From: Gymnothorax reevesii
Lineage: Eukaryota; Chordata; Actinopteri; Anguilliformes; Muraenidae
Assembly: GCA_029721435.1 (NCBI GenBank)
Contig: CM056576.1
Location: 111,952,666 to 112,016,665 of the forward strand
Length of the DNA stretch: 64,000 nucleotides
Direction of reading: 5' to 3'
Part shown: one piece after another, positions 44,353 to 55,941 of the stretch
Numbering within the stretch: the stretch's first letter is position 1
Layout: each line of letters opens with the position of its first letter
The notes under the pieces: model-generated
Database searches by the model: none
Told to the model about the DNA's origin: nothing
The model's input: only the letters and a program-made list of their open reading frames with translations
Program-made: the position numbers and the translations under genes

Positions 44353-45122
44353 CAATAATAATGATAATAAGTTTTATTCATATAGCACCATTCTCAGACC
44401 CAAGATTGCTTTACGATGGAAACAAAACAGCAAGTAAAATACATAGAAAAAAGCATTAAAATCATATAAAACAAGTAAACATTTAGCAAAAAACACAACA
44501 CAACTAAATTAGAAAGGTGTAAAATCAATGGCTGGGCAGTATCCTGTATTACTGCCCCAATCTGAAGGCGGCAGGATGAAATAATGGGTGAAAAGATGCA
44601 TTTTGAGTTTAGTCTTAAACAATGTTGGGCTGGTTGATTCACAGAGGTGCTGGGGCAAGGTGTTCCATAGTTTAGGACTAATGGAACTAATTGACTTTGC
44701 TTCCGAAAGTGGACTATTGTGTACAGGGAAGAGAAAGCAAACCAGTGTCAGAGGACCTGAGTGAGCGAAAGAGGTGTATGAAAATGGAGAAGGCTGGTGA
44801 GATAGGGTGGGGCAAGGCTGTTTAGAGCTTTGTATGTAATGACGAGGATTTTAAACTGAATCCGTGCAGAAATGGGAAGCCAGTGTAGTTGGTAAAGAAC
44901 AGGGGTGATGTGAGCAGATTTTCTAGTATGAGTGAGTAACCTGGCTGCTGAGTTTTGGATGTATTGAAGTTTATTGAGGGATTTTGCAGGGAGACCGAGT
45001 AATGAGTTACAATAATCCAGGCGAGAGGTAACAAAAGCATGGACTAGTGTTTCAGCATCACTAAAACGGAGGGAAGAGTGAAGGTAGGCAATATTGTGAA
45101 GGTGGAAAAAAAGCTTCTTTTT
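44353..45122 (-). mobile_element. L2-type LINE, 5'-truncated 3' end
   Basis: On the minus strand the reverse-transcriptase C terminus reads FFHLHNIAYLHSSLRFSDAE, TLVHAFVTSRLDYCNSLL, LQYIQNSAARLLTHTRKSAH and ITPVLYQLHWLPISARIQFK. This is the standard thumb/C-terminal block of fish L2/CR1-like LINEs. The 3' untranslated part ends GGTGCTATATGAATAAAACT, followed by an ATT-rich tail (44,353-44,370). Truncation is at about 45,122. The frame is open for about 120 residues and ends at 44,748 after a frame change. It is a dead-on-arrival copy. Confidence 0.85.
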
Positions 45123-45679
45123 TTTGTTTGAAAAATTTGGTATCTCCAATCCCACCCGAATCTGGAATGCTCAACTGGGTAACTATGTACAAAAGTACAA
45201 CACTTTCACATATGCGACCCCCTACTGGATACTACAAGCAAAAAGTGTGGGATTCGTGGAATAATTTGTCAAGAGTTACATTTGCGTGGTTATCACAAAA
45301 CAATAGATGATTGCCGTGACAAACTAAAAAAATGCGGCCGCAATATTTCAAAGTGCGGGACGCAGTACGAAAGCCTGGCAGCTAAAGTTATGAGACAGAT
45401 TAAGTTCAGTGGTATGAGGCAGTGGACAGCATAATCGGCCCAAACACAAGGGCGAAAGAATTCCATATTCAACATCCATCAGAAAGATTAGAATGTGTCA
45501 AAACATCAAGCATTCACGAAAGAAAACTTTGGGTTTAATTGTTCTTGCTGCCGTACGTGGTGATCAATGTTACAGATGACACACTAGGTTGCTATCTCAT
45601 TTCATTTAATAAAATACATTTTATTACATTTTTTTTTCATCTACGTTTTCAGTTAAGCTTACTGTCAAGTTCACATCAG

Positions 45680-46104
45680 CAAAGGGTTACTGTCCCGAAA
45701 ACGTGTTATCCAATCAGAATCGCCCGTCTCTATCAAGACCCGGTCATCTGGCTCATTAATTGGTTGGGACTTCATGAATCCGGGGGAAGGCCAAGTTATG
45801 CATAAAGCTATGTGTCTTGGTTTGGAGAGTGAGAGGCAAATTCACCAATCACGGTTTGATTTTAAGTGGGCGGGACAAAAACAAAAGATCATAGGCCTTT
45901 GTGAAGTCCCAACATCATAATCTCGGCAGTGCTGAGGGCGGGTGAGAAACAGAGATGGCGGAAGACGAGAGCGATGTTGTGGCAAGCTCGATACCATCGC
46001 CTTTGTCAAGGTGGCCTTTCATAGAAAAGCTTCAAAAAATAAAACTTCAAATAATAAAAAAACGGAAGACCAACTCCGGAACTGGAATGAAAAGAAAAGG
46101 TTGA
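45680..46104 (+). other. Promoter-like block with a 49-codon open frame
   Basis: CCAATCA-type boxes (45,709 and about 45,846), GTGGGCGGGAC (45,867) and GAGGGCGGGT (about 45,935) precede ATGGCGGAAGACGAGAGCGA at 45,955. The frame MAEDESDVVASSIPSPLSRW runs 49 codons to a stop at 46,104, with a Lys-rich end. It looks like a first exon or the 5' part of a transposon gene, but no splice donor or downstream exon was convincingly identified. I do not recognise the protein. Confidence 0.3.
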
Positions 46105-46149
46105 GAAAGTGAAAACAATGGGCTATAAGAAAACACCAGAGGTGTATAA

Positions 46150-47112
46150 ATTACCCCCCTCCAAAAAAACTTAGTAGAAGTACCATAACTGAAAATTACT
46201 TTGAAGTCACCTATAAGAAAAGTAAGAGTAAAAGTCCTGAAGTTGCTCACATTAAGTGTACTTAAGTACCAAATGTAGGCTATTTTGTGGAAAAAATACA
46301 CGTATCAAAGTACAGGTACAAAGTATTTTTCATTGTACGCAAAGAAAGAAGCAAAAACAACCACACATTGTCCTTCCCTTGTTCACTAATCAGGTGAATG
46401 AAAGTATTCAAAAAACACAGGCAATCTCTGCTTTATATACTTATTCCTCTTCTTCTTTAAGTTTACTGGCAGTTGAAAAAACCACTATAATTGACTGTAA
46501 TTAATAGTAGAATGACAAAGGATCAATACCATGTCAAATTATTGCTTCAGAAAACTGAATTTCTTTACTACTAATTTGGATACCAAGGACTTACTGTAGC
46601 TGAAGTGGTTGCTACAGAGGACAAAGATTGTTTCTCTAGCAAAAGATATTTTTTTAACTGCTAGATAGATATTTTGGTCAAGTATATTGAGTAGTTCACA
46701 CATCAGGCCTACCTGAGGAGTTAAACTCAGGCAATTACTGAAATACAGGGATTGGAGTGAACTCTTCCATATTCTCAATCGTGTTTCGTCTCGGTCTTGC
46801 TTGTGAATATTCAATAACTGATCTTGGTGTGCCATCTAGTGATAGAATATTGCAACTGCGTGCATAAATTTGCAGCTCCATGTCCGGTGGTGGACACATC
46901 AGCACAAAGATACCCTGCAAAGCTCCGTTGTTCTTCTCGAACATGGAAAATCTAGATAATCCTTAAATGATGAATTACATTCATATTTTAATTTGTAATG
47001 AATTGGCCAGTGTCAAAATAACGAAAAATACTTTTTATGTTTTAAATGTAGTAGAGTAAAAGTCCTGGTTTAAAAAAAAAACTCAAGTAAAGTACAAATT
47101 CTCAAAATAACT
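46150..47112. repeat. AAGTA-rich DNA-transposon-like block with repeat family C, copy 1
   Basis: The edges carry the AGAGTAAAAGTCCTG text, at both 46,227 (direct) and 47,055, together with AAGTACTT-type strings. This resembles common fish hAT-like MITE sequence. The inner part (about 46,484-46,885) matches 55,432-55,805 in the same orientation, with shared GATCAATACCATGTC-like text, TGGTTGC, GTGCCATCTAGTGAT and CTTGTGAA(T/C)ATTCAATAA. Confidence 0.55.
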
Positions 47113-47372
47113 TAACCCTTTCAATTCTTGTTGCTTTTTTCTGTGATGACGTCTTTTTTCGGCGGTGATGGCTGAAGTGAAAGCTCAGTTGTAGGGCTCA
47201 CGGTTTGCCACTGAATAGTACCTAATGTGATAGCGCCCTAAGTGATTTTGGAGCAGGATCCAGTTAGCAAGAAGAGGAGTCATCAGAAGATTACATATCC
47301 CCCCAGTCCCCACAATCTAACCTCCAGAACTCCCAAAATATCAAAAGGCACCAATCCAGAACCTGATTAGTA

Positions 47373-48942
47373 CAGTGGGGAAAATAAGTATTTGACCCCT
47401 CGCTGATTTTGCAGGTTTGCCCTCTTACAAAGAATGCACCGATCTATAAATTTAATCATATATACATTCTAACAGTGAGAGATAGAATCACAAAGAAAAT
47501 TCCCGAAAATCACATCATATGAATTTATAAAAATTGATAACCATCTGATGAGGAAAATTAAGTATTTGACCCCCTACCAAACAGCAAGTATTCTGGGTCC
47601 CACAAGCCAGTTAGTCTTTCTTTAAGACGCACCCCCAATCCCAACTAATTATTTACATCAAATACACCTGCCTCACCTCATTACATGTATAAAAGACACC
47701 TTCCCACTCCCAAACAACCAGATTCCAACATCTCCACCATGGGCAAGACCAAGGAGCTGTCTAAGGACATCAGGGACAAGATTGTTGACCTACACACGGC
47801 TGGGATGGGCTACAAGAGAATGGGAAAGCAGCTTTGAGAGAAAAGATCAACTGTCAGTGCAGTTATCAGGAAATGGAAGAAGTACTACACTGCCGCCAAC
47901 CTCCCTCGGTCTGGGCCTCCATGCAAGGTCTCGCCTCGTGAGATGTCCCTGATTATGCGAACGGTGAGGAATCACAAGGGGGGAACTGGTTAATGAACTG
48001 AAGGCAGCTGGGACCACAGTTACAAAAGAAACAGTTGGTAACACACTACGCGGTCATGGATTGAAATCCTGCAGCGCACGCAAGGTCCCCCTGCTCAAGA
48101 AGGCGCATGTACAGGCCCGCCTGAAGTTCGCCATTGACCACCTGGATGACACAGAAGAGGCCTGGAAGAAGGTGATGTGGTCAGATGAGACCAAAATAGA
48201 ACTTTTTGGGCTCAACTCAACCCACCGTGTTTGGAGGGCAAAGAACACAGAGTACAACCCAAAGAACACCATCCCCACCGTCAAGCACAGTGGTGCTTTT
48301 CAGCCCAGGGGACTGCACAACTCCATTGCATTGAGGGGAGGATGGACGGGGCCATATACCGTGGAATTCTGGACCAACAGCTCCTTCCCTCAGTGAGAGA
48401 GCCGAACATGGGTCGAAGGTGGGCGTTTCAGCACGACAACTACCCTAAGCACACCGCCAAAGCAACAAAAGAGTGGCTGAAGAAGAAGTACATCAAGGGT
48501 CTGGAGTGGCTTAGCAGTCTCCAGTCCTGAATCCAATTGAAAATCTTTTGAGGGAGCTTAAAATTCGGGTTGCAAGGGGACAGCTTCGGGACCTGAATGA
48601 TTTGGAGGCTGTCTGCAGGGAGGAGTGGGCCAACATCCCTGCCAAAATGTGCACAAACCTTGTCAACAACTATAAATTGTTTGACATCTGTGCTGGCCAA
48701 TAATGGCTTTTCTACGAAGTATTAACATGCTGTTTGTCCAAGGGGTCAAATACTTATTTTTCCTCATCAGATGGTTATCAATTTTTATAAATTCATATGA
48801 TGTGATTTTCAGGAATTTTCTTTGTGATTCTGTCTCTCACTGTTAGAATGTATATACAATTAAAATTGTAGATTGTTGCATTCTTTCTAGGTGGGCAAAC
48901 CTGCAAAATCAGCGAGGGGTCAAATACTTATTTTCCCCACTG
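47373..48942 (+). mobile_element. Tc1-like transposon, 1,570 bp, with long inverted repeats
   Basis: Ends CAGTGGGGAAAATAAGTATT and its exact inverse, with inverted repeats of about 210 bp that include TTGACCCC blocks at both the outer and inner edges. TA flanks both sides (47,371-47,372 and 48,943-48,944). The arms are nearly identical, so the copy is fairly young. It carries a transposase on the plus strand. Confidence 0.93.
47739..48703 (+). pseudogene. Tc1 transposase, broken
   Basis: Starts [20 protein letters not shown] (HTH). A TGA replaces a codon after GKQL (near 47,836). Then [13 protein letters not shown] and [20 protein letters not shown] follow, with a frameshift in a G run near 47,980. 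The catalytic part has [13 protein letters not shown] (first Asp), a second frameshift near 48,290 (after HSG), [18 protein letters not shown] (second Asp), a third shift near 48,515, and [11 protein letters not shown] (Glu). The end is [11 protein letters not shown]. Length (about 320 codons) and motif order are normal for Tc1, but four lesions inactivate it. Confidence 0.9.
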
Positions 48943-49346
48943 TATGTCCAGCAAGATTTTTTAGAAATACTAAACAAAAGGACCACGGACTGTTAGATGG
49001 ATGTTTTTCAGTAATATGACCCAAAGTAATTTCACTGAAAATTTGAGAATTAGCGCTTTAGCCCAAGGATATGAAGAACGTAAACTCGTTTGTCAACCAG
49101 CAATAATCATAGAATTAAAAGGTATTTTTCTTCTATGATTATTGGCAATGGCAACCATCTTACCTACACTGAACAAAAAACGCACGAAGTGATTTTTTTC
49201 AAATTATTTTTTATCAATCGTGAAATATTTGTTTTAATTTATGATGTGATGTGTAACAATTTGTATGGTCTCTCATAACTCTTAATAGAGTGGCGTTTTT
49301 TAATAGAGTTTGTGTATTATTTGGTTGTCTATAATGTAAACGGTGA

Positions 49347-49379
49347 GACCTTCATAAATAAATAAATAAATAAATAAAA
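49347..49379. repeat. (AAAT)n microsatellite
   Basis: About seven AAAT units between the left end of the Tc1-like element and its transposase. Confidence 0.9.
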
Positions 49380-49546
49380 TATATTTCAACTAAACAATTA
49401 TCAATTTATGCTTGCCTTAGTAATTAGGCAACAGAAACATGATTAACAATTTACTGTACACAATTCCTGAGTTATCACAGCCTGAACCCACCAGGAGTCA
49501 GCGGGCAGTAGTGAGTGTGTCCACCATCGGCATCAAGTAAAGCTCA

Positions 49547-50308
49547 CTAGATTGCCAGTTGTGGCCTGTGGAACATTGTCCCATTCATCCTGCAGCGCAG
49601 GAACTGGTGCACGTTTTCTGGAACCAGAACACGTCTGACCCACTGATCCAAAACATCCCAAAGGTGTTCAATTGGCGACATATCGGGTGAATATGCTGGC
49701 CAATGGAGATCAGGGACATCCTCCTCATCAAGAACCTCTGAGCAGATCCAGGCACTGTCTGGCCGGGCATTATCACGCTGGAATGCCACGTCATGGAGTC
49801 GCACAAACAGTACGACTATGGGCCTCAGGATCTCATTGCGGTACCGCTGCCCGTTCAAGTCACCCTCAACGAAATGCAGACAAGTGCGCTGTCCGTGGCA
49901 TATGCCTGCCTATACCATTATACTTGCACCACTTGCACCTGAGCTGATATCCACCTGTTGTGCAGTCCGACGGTCTCATTAGCTGTCCTGGTGGCTGGTC
50001 GGAGCCGATGATAGAAATTCTGGAGCCACTTGTGCTAATCCTGTGCGAGCATGGTCACACGTGGTTGTGGGGCATGTGAATGATTTACAGTGCTCTCTCT
50101 GAATCTTCTTCTCAACCAGCTGATGGTGAAATGATGCACATTCAAGTGTTTTGACACCGCTGTCACAAATATCCCAGCGTTCAGCATACCAATGGCATGC
50201 TCCCTCATGACTTGTGACATAAGTGCACATTTTGCCGTGGCCTTTTATTGACCCTGGTGCATGGAGTGCCTGTGTACTGGTCACGCTGACTGACCAACTC
50301 AATGTCAT
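49547..50308 (-). pseudogene. Tc1 transposase, internally deleted
   Basis: The N-terminal HTH (MSQVMREHAIGMLNAGIF, VHHFTISWLRRRF; 50,035-50,220) is followed after a shift by RTGLAQVAPEFLSSAPTSHQ. The catalytic part with the first Asp is missing. From 49,858 the protein resumes NGQRYRNEILRPIVV, FQRDNARPDSAWI (second Asp) and YSPDMSPIEHLWDVLD (Glu, DD34E spacing), then VHQFLRCRMNGTMFHRPQL. The full family protein would need about 400 bp more in the middle. The element can only have moved with help from another copy. Confidence 0.85.
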
Positions 50309-50509
50309 CCTCTGTGCAGCTCAGGGGCGGAATAACTCAATAAGTGAGTAATCTCACTGGGAGTGGTTAATGAGTAGTGGCTCACCAGAATTGAGCAAAA
50401 CAAATCAAATCATTCAGTCCACCACTAAACACTATTTGCGGGCATATTTCATAATAGGTCAAGATAACTCACCATTTTGGTTCGTGCATTTATATTTTTG
50501 TTCAGTATA

Positions 50510-51180
50510 CTTGGTATTCTTCAGTTAAAGCACTAAAATAGCACTTTGAATCCTCAGATTTCCACAGGAAACTCCTTCATATAAAAAGATAATGCCTGAG
50601 TAACCAAAAATATATAAATACAATGCAAAATGAGGATTGGTAAAGATGAAATCATGTGTGTGCAGGACTAGGAAAATGGTTCACTTGGGATTTTTTTCCA
50701 TTCTGAGATTAACGGGGTATTTCAGTGATATCCCAGTGATAGTGATATCCCAGCACTACTGTACTGTCAATTTACAACACTTTGCTGTGCACATATTCAC
50801 CCAAATTCACTCAGTTACAATGTAAGTTCTGAACATGTGCAGTAAATCATGACACATGTCCTTTAACGCTTCATAAAAGCCTTTTTAAAATGTAAATTGA
50901 AGCTATTGGTTTAAGAAATAGTCAATTTGTGCAATGGATTTACGTGATTTTAGGCCTAAAATTGAAAATGATGAATAAGAGCTTGTGTCAAGCAGTCCAC
51001 TAGTTGATTGTGCACATGGACCACTTTGGATACTTCTAATATCTTGATATTGGTGAGTGCGAAGTGTGCCCACATTAAATAGGTGGCATAGTCAAGGATT
51101 TTGACGAGTGACATTGAATGGGATACTGACAGTGCTATCAGAGGCCCATTTCTATGGAAGCATATACTTAACAAAATTAA
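50510..51180. other. No recognisable feature
   Basis: Non-coding AT-rich sequence. GTGATATCCCAG occurs in a short local duplication at about 50,723-50,755. Confidence 0.5.
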
Positions 51181-51185
51181 AATGA

Positions 51186-51790
51186 AAATGCAATGTCAGA
51201 AATGCATTTTCATTTTCAAGATACAAGCGCATTATTTGTATCATAATGAAAAAGCAAATGTGATCCTCCACTTTGCATTTTCATTTTCAAGTCCATGCGT
51301 GCAATTTTTATAACAATTGGAAAATGGAAATACATTCCTCATTTTCATTTGCATTTTCGAGAAGTGCCCTGCAATATCACTAACAAAACGAAAACAAAAA
51401 CGCTAATCGTATAAAGCAAATACATTCTCGGAAATGCTTTTTCGTTTTCGAGAAACACACGCATTATTTGTATCATCACGAAAATGCTAAAGTAATCCTC
51501 CACTTTGCGTTTGCATTTTCAAGTCCATGTAGGCACTGTTTTCATTTGCAAGACGTGCCTCGCAATATCTCTAACAAAACTAAATCGAAAACGCTAATCT
51601 CATAAAGCAAATACATTCTCGGAAATGCTTTTTCTTTTTCAAGAGGCAGACACTCTGTCACATAATTAAATTGCTAACTGCTAATTGCTAACTGCCCTGT
51701 CTGGCTTTGCATTTTCGATTTTGAGGTCCCACGCGCTTTTCCTAACAAAATTAAAAAGAAAATACCCTCCCTAGTTGGGTGTGGCGCGTC
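51186..51790. repeat. Tandem array of about 190-235-bp units (unknown family)
   Basis: Units start at about 51,194, 51,428 and 51,616. They share GAAATGC(A/T)TTTTC(A/G)TTTTC, CGCATTATTTGTATCAT, ATCCTCCACTTTGC and ATTTTCAAGTCCATG. They also share ACAAAAC(G/T)AAA, AACGCTAATC and ATAAAGCAAATACATTC. The third unit is partial and diverges. Within each unit, GCATTTTCATTTTC-like text and its inverse GAAAATGAAAATGC both occur. No protein or known repeat family is recognised. Confidence 0.75.
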
Positions 51791-52268
51791 GGTCAGAAGG
51801 CGGGACTTCCTCCACAATTTAACAGATGCTTTTTCATCTGAGGTTAGGTGATAGCCTAGACAACTTTAAGTTACTGCAGCTCGACAGACTATTTTGGGGG
51901 TTTTTTGGTGAAATGTTTTTCCTTGCTGCAGCTACATCTATGATTGACATTTTGAATTACTCAAGCAATCTTACCATTTAAATTTGATAACTGAACATTT
52001 TTGCTGCGGTTTGTGTACTTCCATGACAAATACATTTGTGACTGGCTTCATGTCCTCAGTAATGTATGCTTTTTAATCGTCAGCTTAAATTTTTTCAGTA
52101 GCCTGCAGGCTAACGCAAACTTAATCGCCTGAAAAAAAGTAGTTCATTTGTTTTCAGCGCTTCAAGGGCTTTATATTAAATGTAAAAGTATGGATTAGTG
52201 GTTTTGGAACCAAAAGGGGACGTATAATGGTATGTTGCTGTATGGCATGAAATACGTACAACAGTTAG

Positions 52269-53938
52269 TGTTGTGATTCTGCCCTTTCGTGTGTTGTCCC
52301 GTGCTTATTTGTGCTTGTGATTTACTTTAGTTTCTTTTATTTCCAGCTCTCAGCTCAGCAGTCTGACAATCGCTCCCAATCCTTTTCCAGTGGTGTCGCG
52401 TGACCGCCTTCAGCATGCCCGCGTCTCTAAGCGGAGTGGAAGCGAGAGAATCTCAAGCGCACACTAAGTTCAATCAATAAGCTAGCGAACTAGCCACAAG
52501 GATCTCCTGAGAGACTAATGAGTAACGTAGCAGGAGTGAAATAACCACTGAATAGTAAAACAAAATCCTCCGCGCTCGGTTTACGAAATATAACTCCAGT
52601 AGTTACCGAAGCGTAGGAACTACAACGTAGAACAAACGAAAAATGAAACTAAAGTAGCACGCTCCACAGCAAGCGTGTTGAAACCGCCGAACCCCGGCAC
52701 TAAGAGAAAACGGACTTAACCGAGCGTCCGAAAAAAATCGGAAGAATATCTGTCAGAGCACTGCTTACCTGCAAATGATTTGCGTATCCTAGACTAAACC
52801 TCTGACTGATACCAGCCGAGAGTATAGATGACTCTGAAGCAGCGAGCAGCCCTGTTAGCAACCTTTAAATAGACCTCCCACAGGTGTAACAGATCAGTAA
52901 TCGAATCATCCAGGTAATCAGGCACCTGTGCAGAACACTCTGCTTCCAAGAGAATTGCCGATTAGCCGAGTAGCAGAAATAATGTCATTAGCATAACGAC
53001 GATTCAGAAAAATAAGAGACAAGGCAGACTCAGAGAAATAAAAGCATATTATGACCATGCCTGCAGAAAAAAACATTGTCAGAGTGGATAAACCCTGAAT
53101 AAATCTACTCTCCCATGACAGTCTCGTCATCCAATCACATTTCTACTTTCGGTTTGGCTTTGGTGTTTCATTCATTGCTTCCAGCTGTGTTTAATTCTGG
53201 GTCTCGCGAAACTCTGAGTGAATGCGCTCTCTGATAGGACATTACTAACACATACTAACCAGCACTTATTAAAGGGTGATTGTAAATAATTCGTCACGAA
53301 CCTTGATTAACTCATTTAGCGAGCGTGTGCGTTTCCGGCTTTTGTATTTCAATCTGGGCTGTATCTGATTAACTACATTTAAAACTATGCTTCTCTTCGC
53401 TTCTATTCTGGTGCTTTTTCCTTCTCACGTTTAGATTGACTTTGTCTAAACCGTCTAGCTTGATTGCTCCTCTCAGCGTCTTGTCTCGATTCATAAGTGT
53501 TAACCCGGTTCTGGTGTAATTGTTTATTACTCCCATGTGTTTCTGTTTCAGTGCGTGATTGCATTCGAGTCCCCGCCTCCTCGCGTGATTTTAAATGTTC
53601 CAGTTTTCCACGGGATTGTCAGACGGATAGTCCATATTGTTCTACACGGTGAAGTCTCAGCTCCTCAGGCCTTCTGAGTATCTCCCGTGTATGGTTCTCG
53701 AGCCTTTCTGTTTGCTGCGCTTTAGTCTTGTCTGCCCCGGGTATAAGTCTCCCAGTGTGTCCGTCAATTTAGTTTGGTTCAGTTTTTGTTATCTTAGTTT
53801 ATCCTCTCGTGTAGAGTGTTTTTCTGTTTCCCCCTGCCTTTGGCAGAGTACTTCAGTTCTCCCATTTGTTCAGTGCTTGTGCACGGTGTTTTGTTTCTGG
53901 CGTGTCTGCTGTTTTTTTTTTTTCCCTTAGTGTTTTGT
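52269..53938 (+). mobile_element. LTR sequence (TGTTGTGATTCTGCCC), interrupted
   Basis: Begins TGTTGTGATTCTGCCC, similar to the solo LTR at 22,497, and is preceded by GTTAG. The body is pyrimidine-rich like that LTR and carries a poly-T run before 53,930. Another LTR is nested in it (52,428-53,120), and a TTAACCCC-type repeat begins at 53,939. A possible end is TTCTTACA followed by GTTAG at 55,886-55,890, which would make the whole interrupted insertion 3.6 kb. That end is a hypothesis. Confidence 0.5.
52428..53120 (-). mobile_element. Nested solo LTR, antisense, with GTCTC duplication
   Basis: On the minus strand it starts TGTCATGGGAGAGTAG, carries a TATA-type CTATTTAAAGG at about 52,870, and ends near CCACTCCGCTTA. 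GTCTC lies at 52,423-52,427 and again at 53,121-53,125. Removing it joins CAGCATGCCCGCGTCTC to GTCATCCAATCAC, a smooth continuation. The terminal TA instead of CA is unusual, so the boundary at 52,428 is less certain. Confidence 0.55.
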
Positions 53939-53942
53939 TTAA

Positions 53943-54420
53943 CCCCTTTTTGCAGAAGCCAAATTTGGCTATTTATGGGTTACCCACTTTAATGCTGTAT
54001 AATTCAAGATTTAAGCTTCATAAAGAGGAAAAATGTAGCTCAAGTCAGAAAAGACACTTACAGCATTTAGAAATGCATTGTATTTCAGTTTATTTTCATG
54101 ATTATGGGAGAGAAAATGAGCTGCAAACATAAAATAATCTTCATGAGAATTCACCATTGAAATTGCAAAAAAAATAATTCTGAGAATTGAAAAACTGCTG
54201 GGGCTTAAAATTATACATTTTTGGTATCATAAACTCCTTGACCACAAGTAGAATGCATCTTCAACATTATATTCTAGATTACCTACATGCTATTAGCCAA
54301 ATTACCTAAGTGTCTCCCCAAAGTCCAAGGTCCAAATGATGTACTGTCAAATCACAAAAAAATCATTTATTTAACACAAAGTTTTAAAGCATGAAATTTA
54401 ATATGAACAAATGATTTTCT
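53943..54420. repeat. Dispersed repeat family A, copy 2, starting at TTAA
   Basis: TTAA at 53,939-53,942 is followed by CCCCTTTTTGCAGAAGCC. From 54,076 the sequence matches window positions 1-325. The CCCC start after TTAA suggests a piggyBac-type element. Its other end was not found. Confidence 0.55.
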
Positions 54421-55430
54421 GGTTGAGTTTAGTATGAATTTATCAATATCAGTGGTCACCAGTAACCTCTCCAAACACAAAACATGCCTTTTCTCCATAA
54501 TAAAGTTTAGAGTTTTGGCCATTTTTCTTCAAAGCCAGCACAAACACACATTAAATAAACTGCTTATTAAACAATCAGAACATTCACCCTGTAATGGAAG
54601 CTACCAGTCCCCTCTTCTAAGCTCACGAACCCATTTCAACACTTATAAGGAACAAGTACACCTCACTAACTCAGTAATATCTGAATTCTGAAATATACCT
54701 CATTTTAACAGAACAGACACTCCACTTTCAGGGAATATCAAACAATCCATTGCCTCTCCCGATTCAAAAGAAACGTGCAATGAACGTACCTGGGGGTCCA
54801 CCCAAATGCACGGGGAGTTCGCGTTTTCACCAGGAAAAAAACCTCGACATTCGACTTTGTCGAGTATGTATACATTCCAAAACTAAACAAAAAAAAAAAA
54901 GTAGCAGCCTGACCTTTTTCATGAATCCCTCCTCCAGAGACCGATGTATCCAGTAGCAAGAACCCTCCGGTCCTGTTTCATTTGAAATAATTCCAACTGA
55001 CCATATCCTTATCTCATTTAAATCCTGTAAATGTAACTGAACACTTGAAGGCCAGTTTTGCGAACCTGTTTTATATAAATAGCGTCTATTTTAGCCGCGT
55101 AATGTGCATAACGTAGACAGGATACAACCGAGCCTGCTGATACGCATTGGTTTGTATGCTCTGTGTTTGTCCAATCAATGTGTTTCACTGACTCTAAAAT
55201 GTTTAAACATTCGGTAATTGGATAAGAAACGAGCCAATCAATTCATTGTTACCCGGGAAACTTCACGAGGGCATGAAGTGTAACTCTACAATTACGCAGA
55301 AGTGTATGGTTGAGTGATTGGCTATCAACGCCAGTACTTGGGTGGATATAAGGAAGCGCTGGATTTGTCAATGAAGGAATCTATGCGTAAATCCACGGTA
55401 GGGAACAACAAATTTTTTTGTATGTGACAA
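54421..55430. other. No recognisable gene
   Basis: May include more of repeat family A. The short frames here (85 aa at 54,434-54,691; 68-73 aa around 54,750) have no recognisable motif. Confidence 0.45.
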
Positions 55431-55431
55431 C

Positions 55432-55805
55432 TGTAATTGACAGTAGAATGTGACAGAATCAATACCATGTCGATTTTTTTGCCTTAGAAAAATGATTTTT
55501 CTGAAACACTAATTGGAATACTGTTGGCTCACTGTAGCTAAACTGGTTGCCACAAAGGATAACGATTTTTTCTGTGTCAAGATGTTTTTTTTAAACTGCT
55601 GGATCGATACTATGGGCAAGGATACTGACCAGTTTGCAGAGTTTAATTCATGCAGCTCTCGAAAAACAGGGAGCGGAGTGAACTTCCCCATATTCAGAAC
55701 CGCGTTTGAGGTCTGCTTGCTTGTGAACATTCAATAAATGATCCGGGGGTGCCATCTAGTGATCGAGTACAGTAACAGCGTGCTTACATTTGCAGGTCTA
55801 TAGAC
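55432..55805. repeat. Dispersed repeat family C, copy 2
   Basis: Aligns with about 46,484-46,885: AATCAATACCATGTC, AAACTGGTTGCCACA, TTTAAACTGCTGGAT, GTGAACATTCAATAAATGAT and GGTGCCATCTAGTGATCGAG. Both copies keep the same order with small indels. Non-coding. Confidence 0.65.
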
Positions 55806-55941
55806 GCAGGCGTCTCCATCTGCAGAAAGGGGTGAAAAAACACTTCTGCATCCTGCACCTGGTGTTCCTCTGACCTCTTCTTACAGTTAGACCAAACTGA
55901 TGAAAAGACAGTATCCTGCGATGAGAGAAAATTGTCATATA

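Larger units (their letters stand above)
49167..50507 (-). mobile_element. Tc1-like transposon with internal deletion
   Basis: The left end CACTGAACAAAAAACGCACG and the right end, inverse TACTGAACAAAAATATAAATG, share the CACTGAACAAAAA motif common in fish Tc1 elements. TA lies at both edges (49,165-49,166 and 50,508-50,509). It carries transposase parts on the minus strand and an (AAAT)n tract at 49,347-49,379. Confidence 0.8.
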
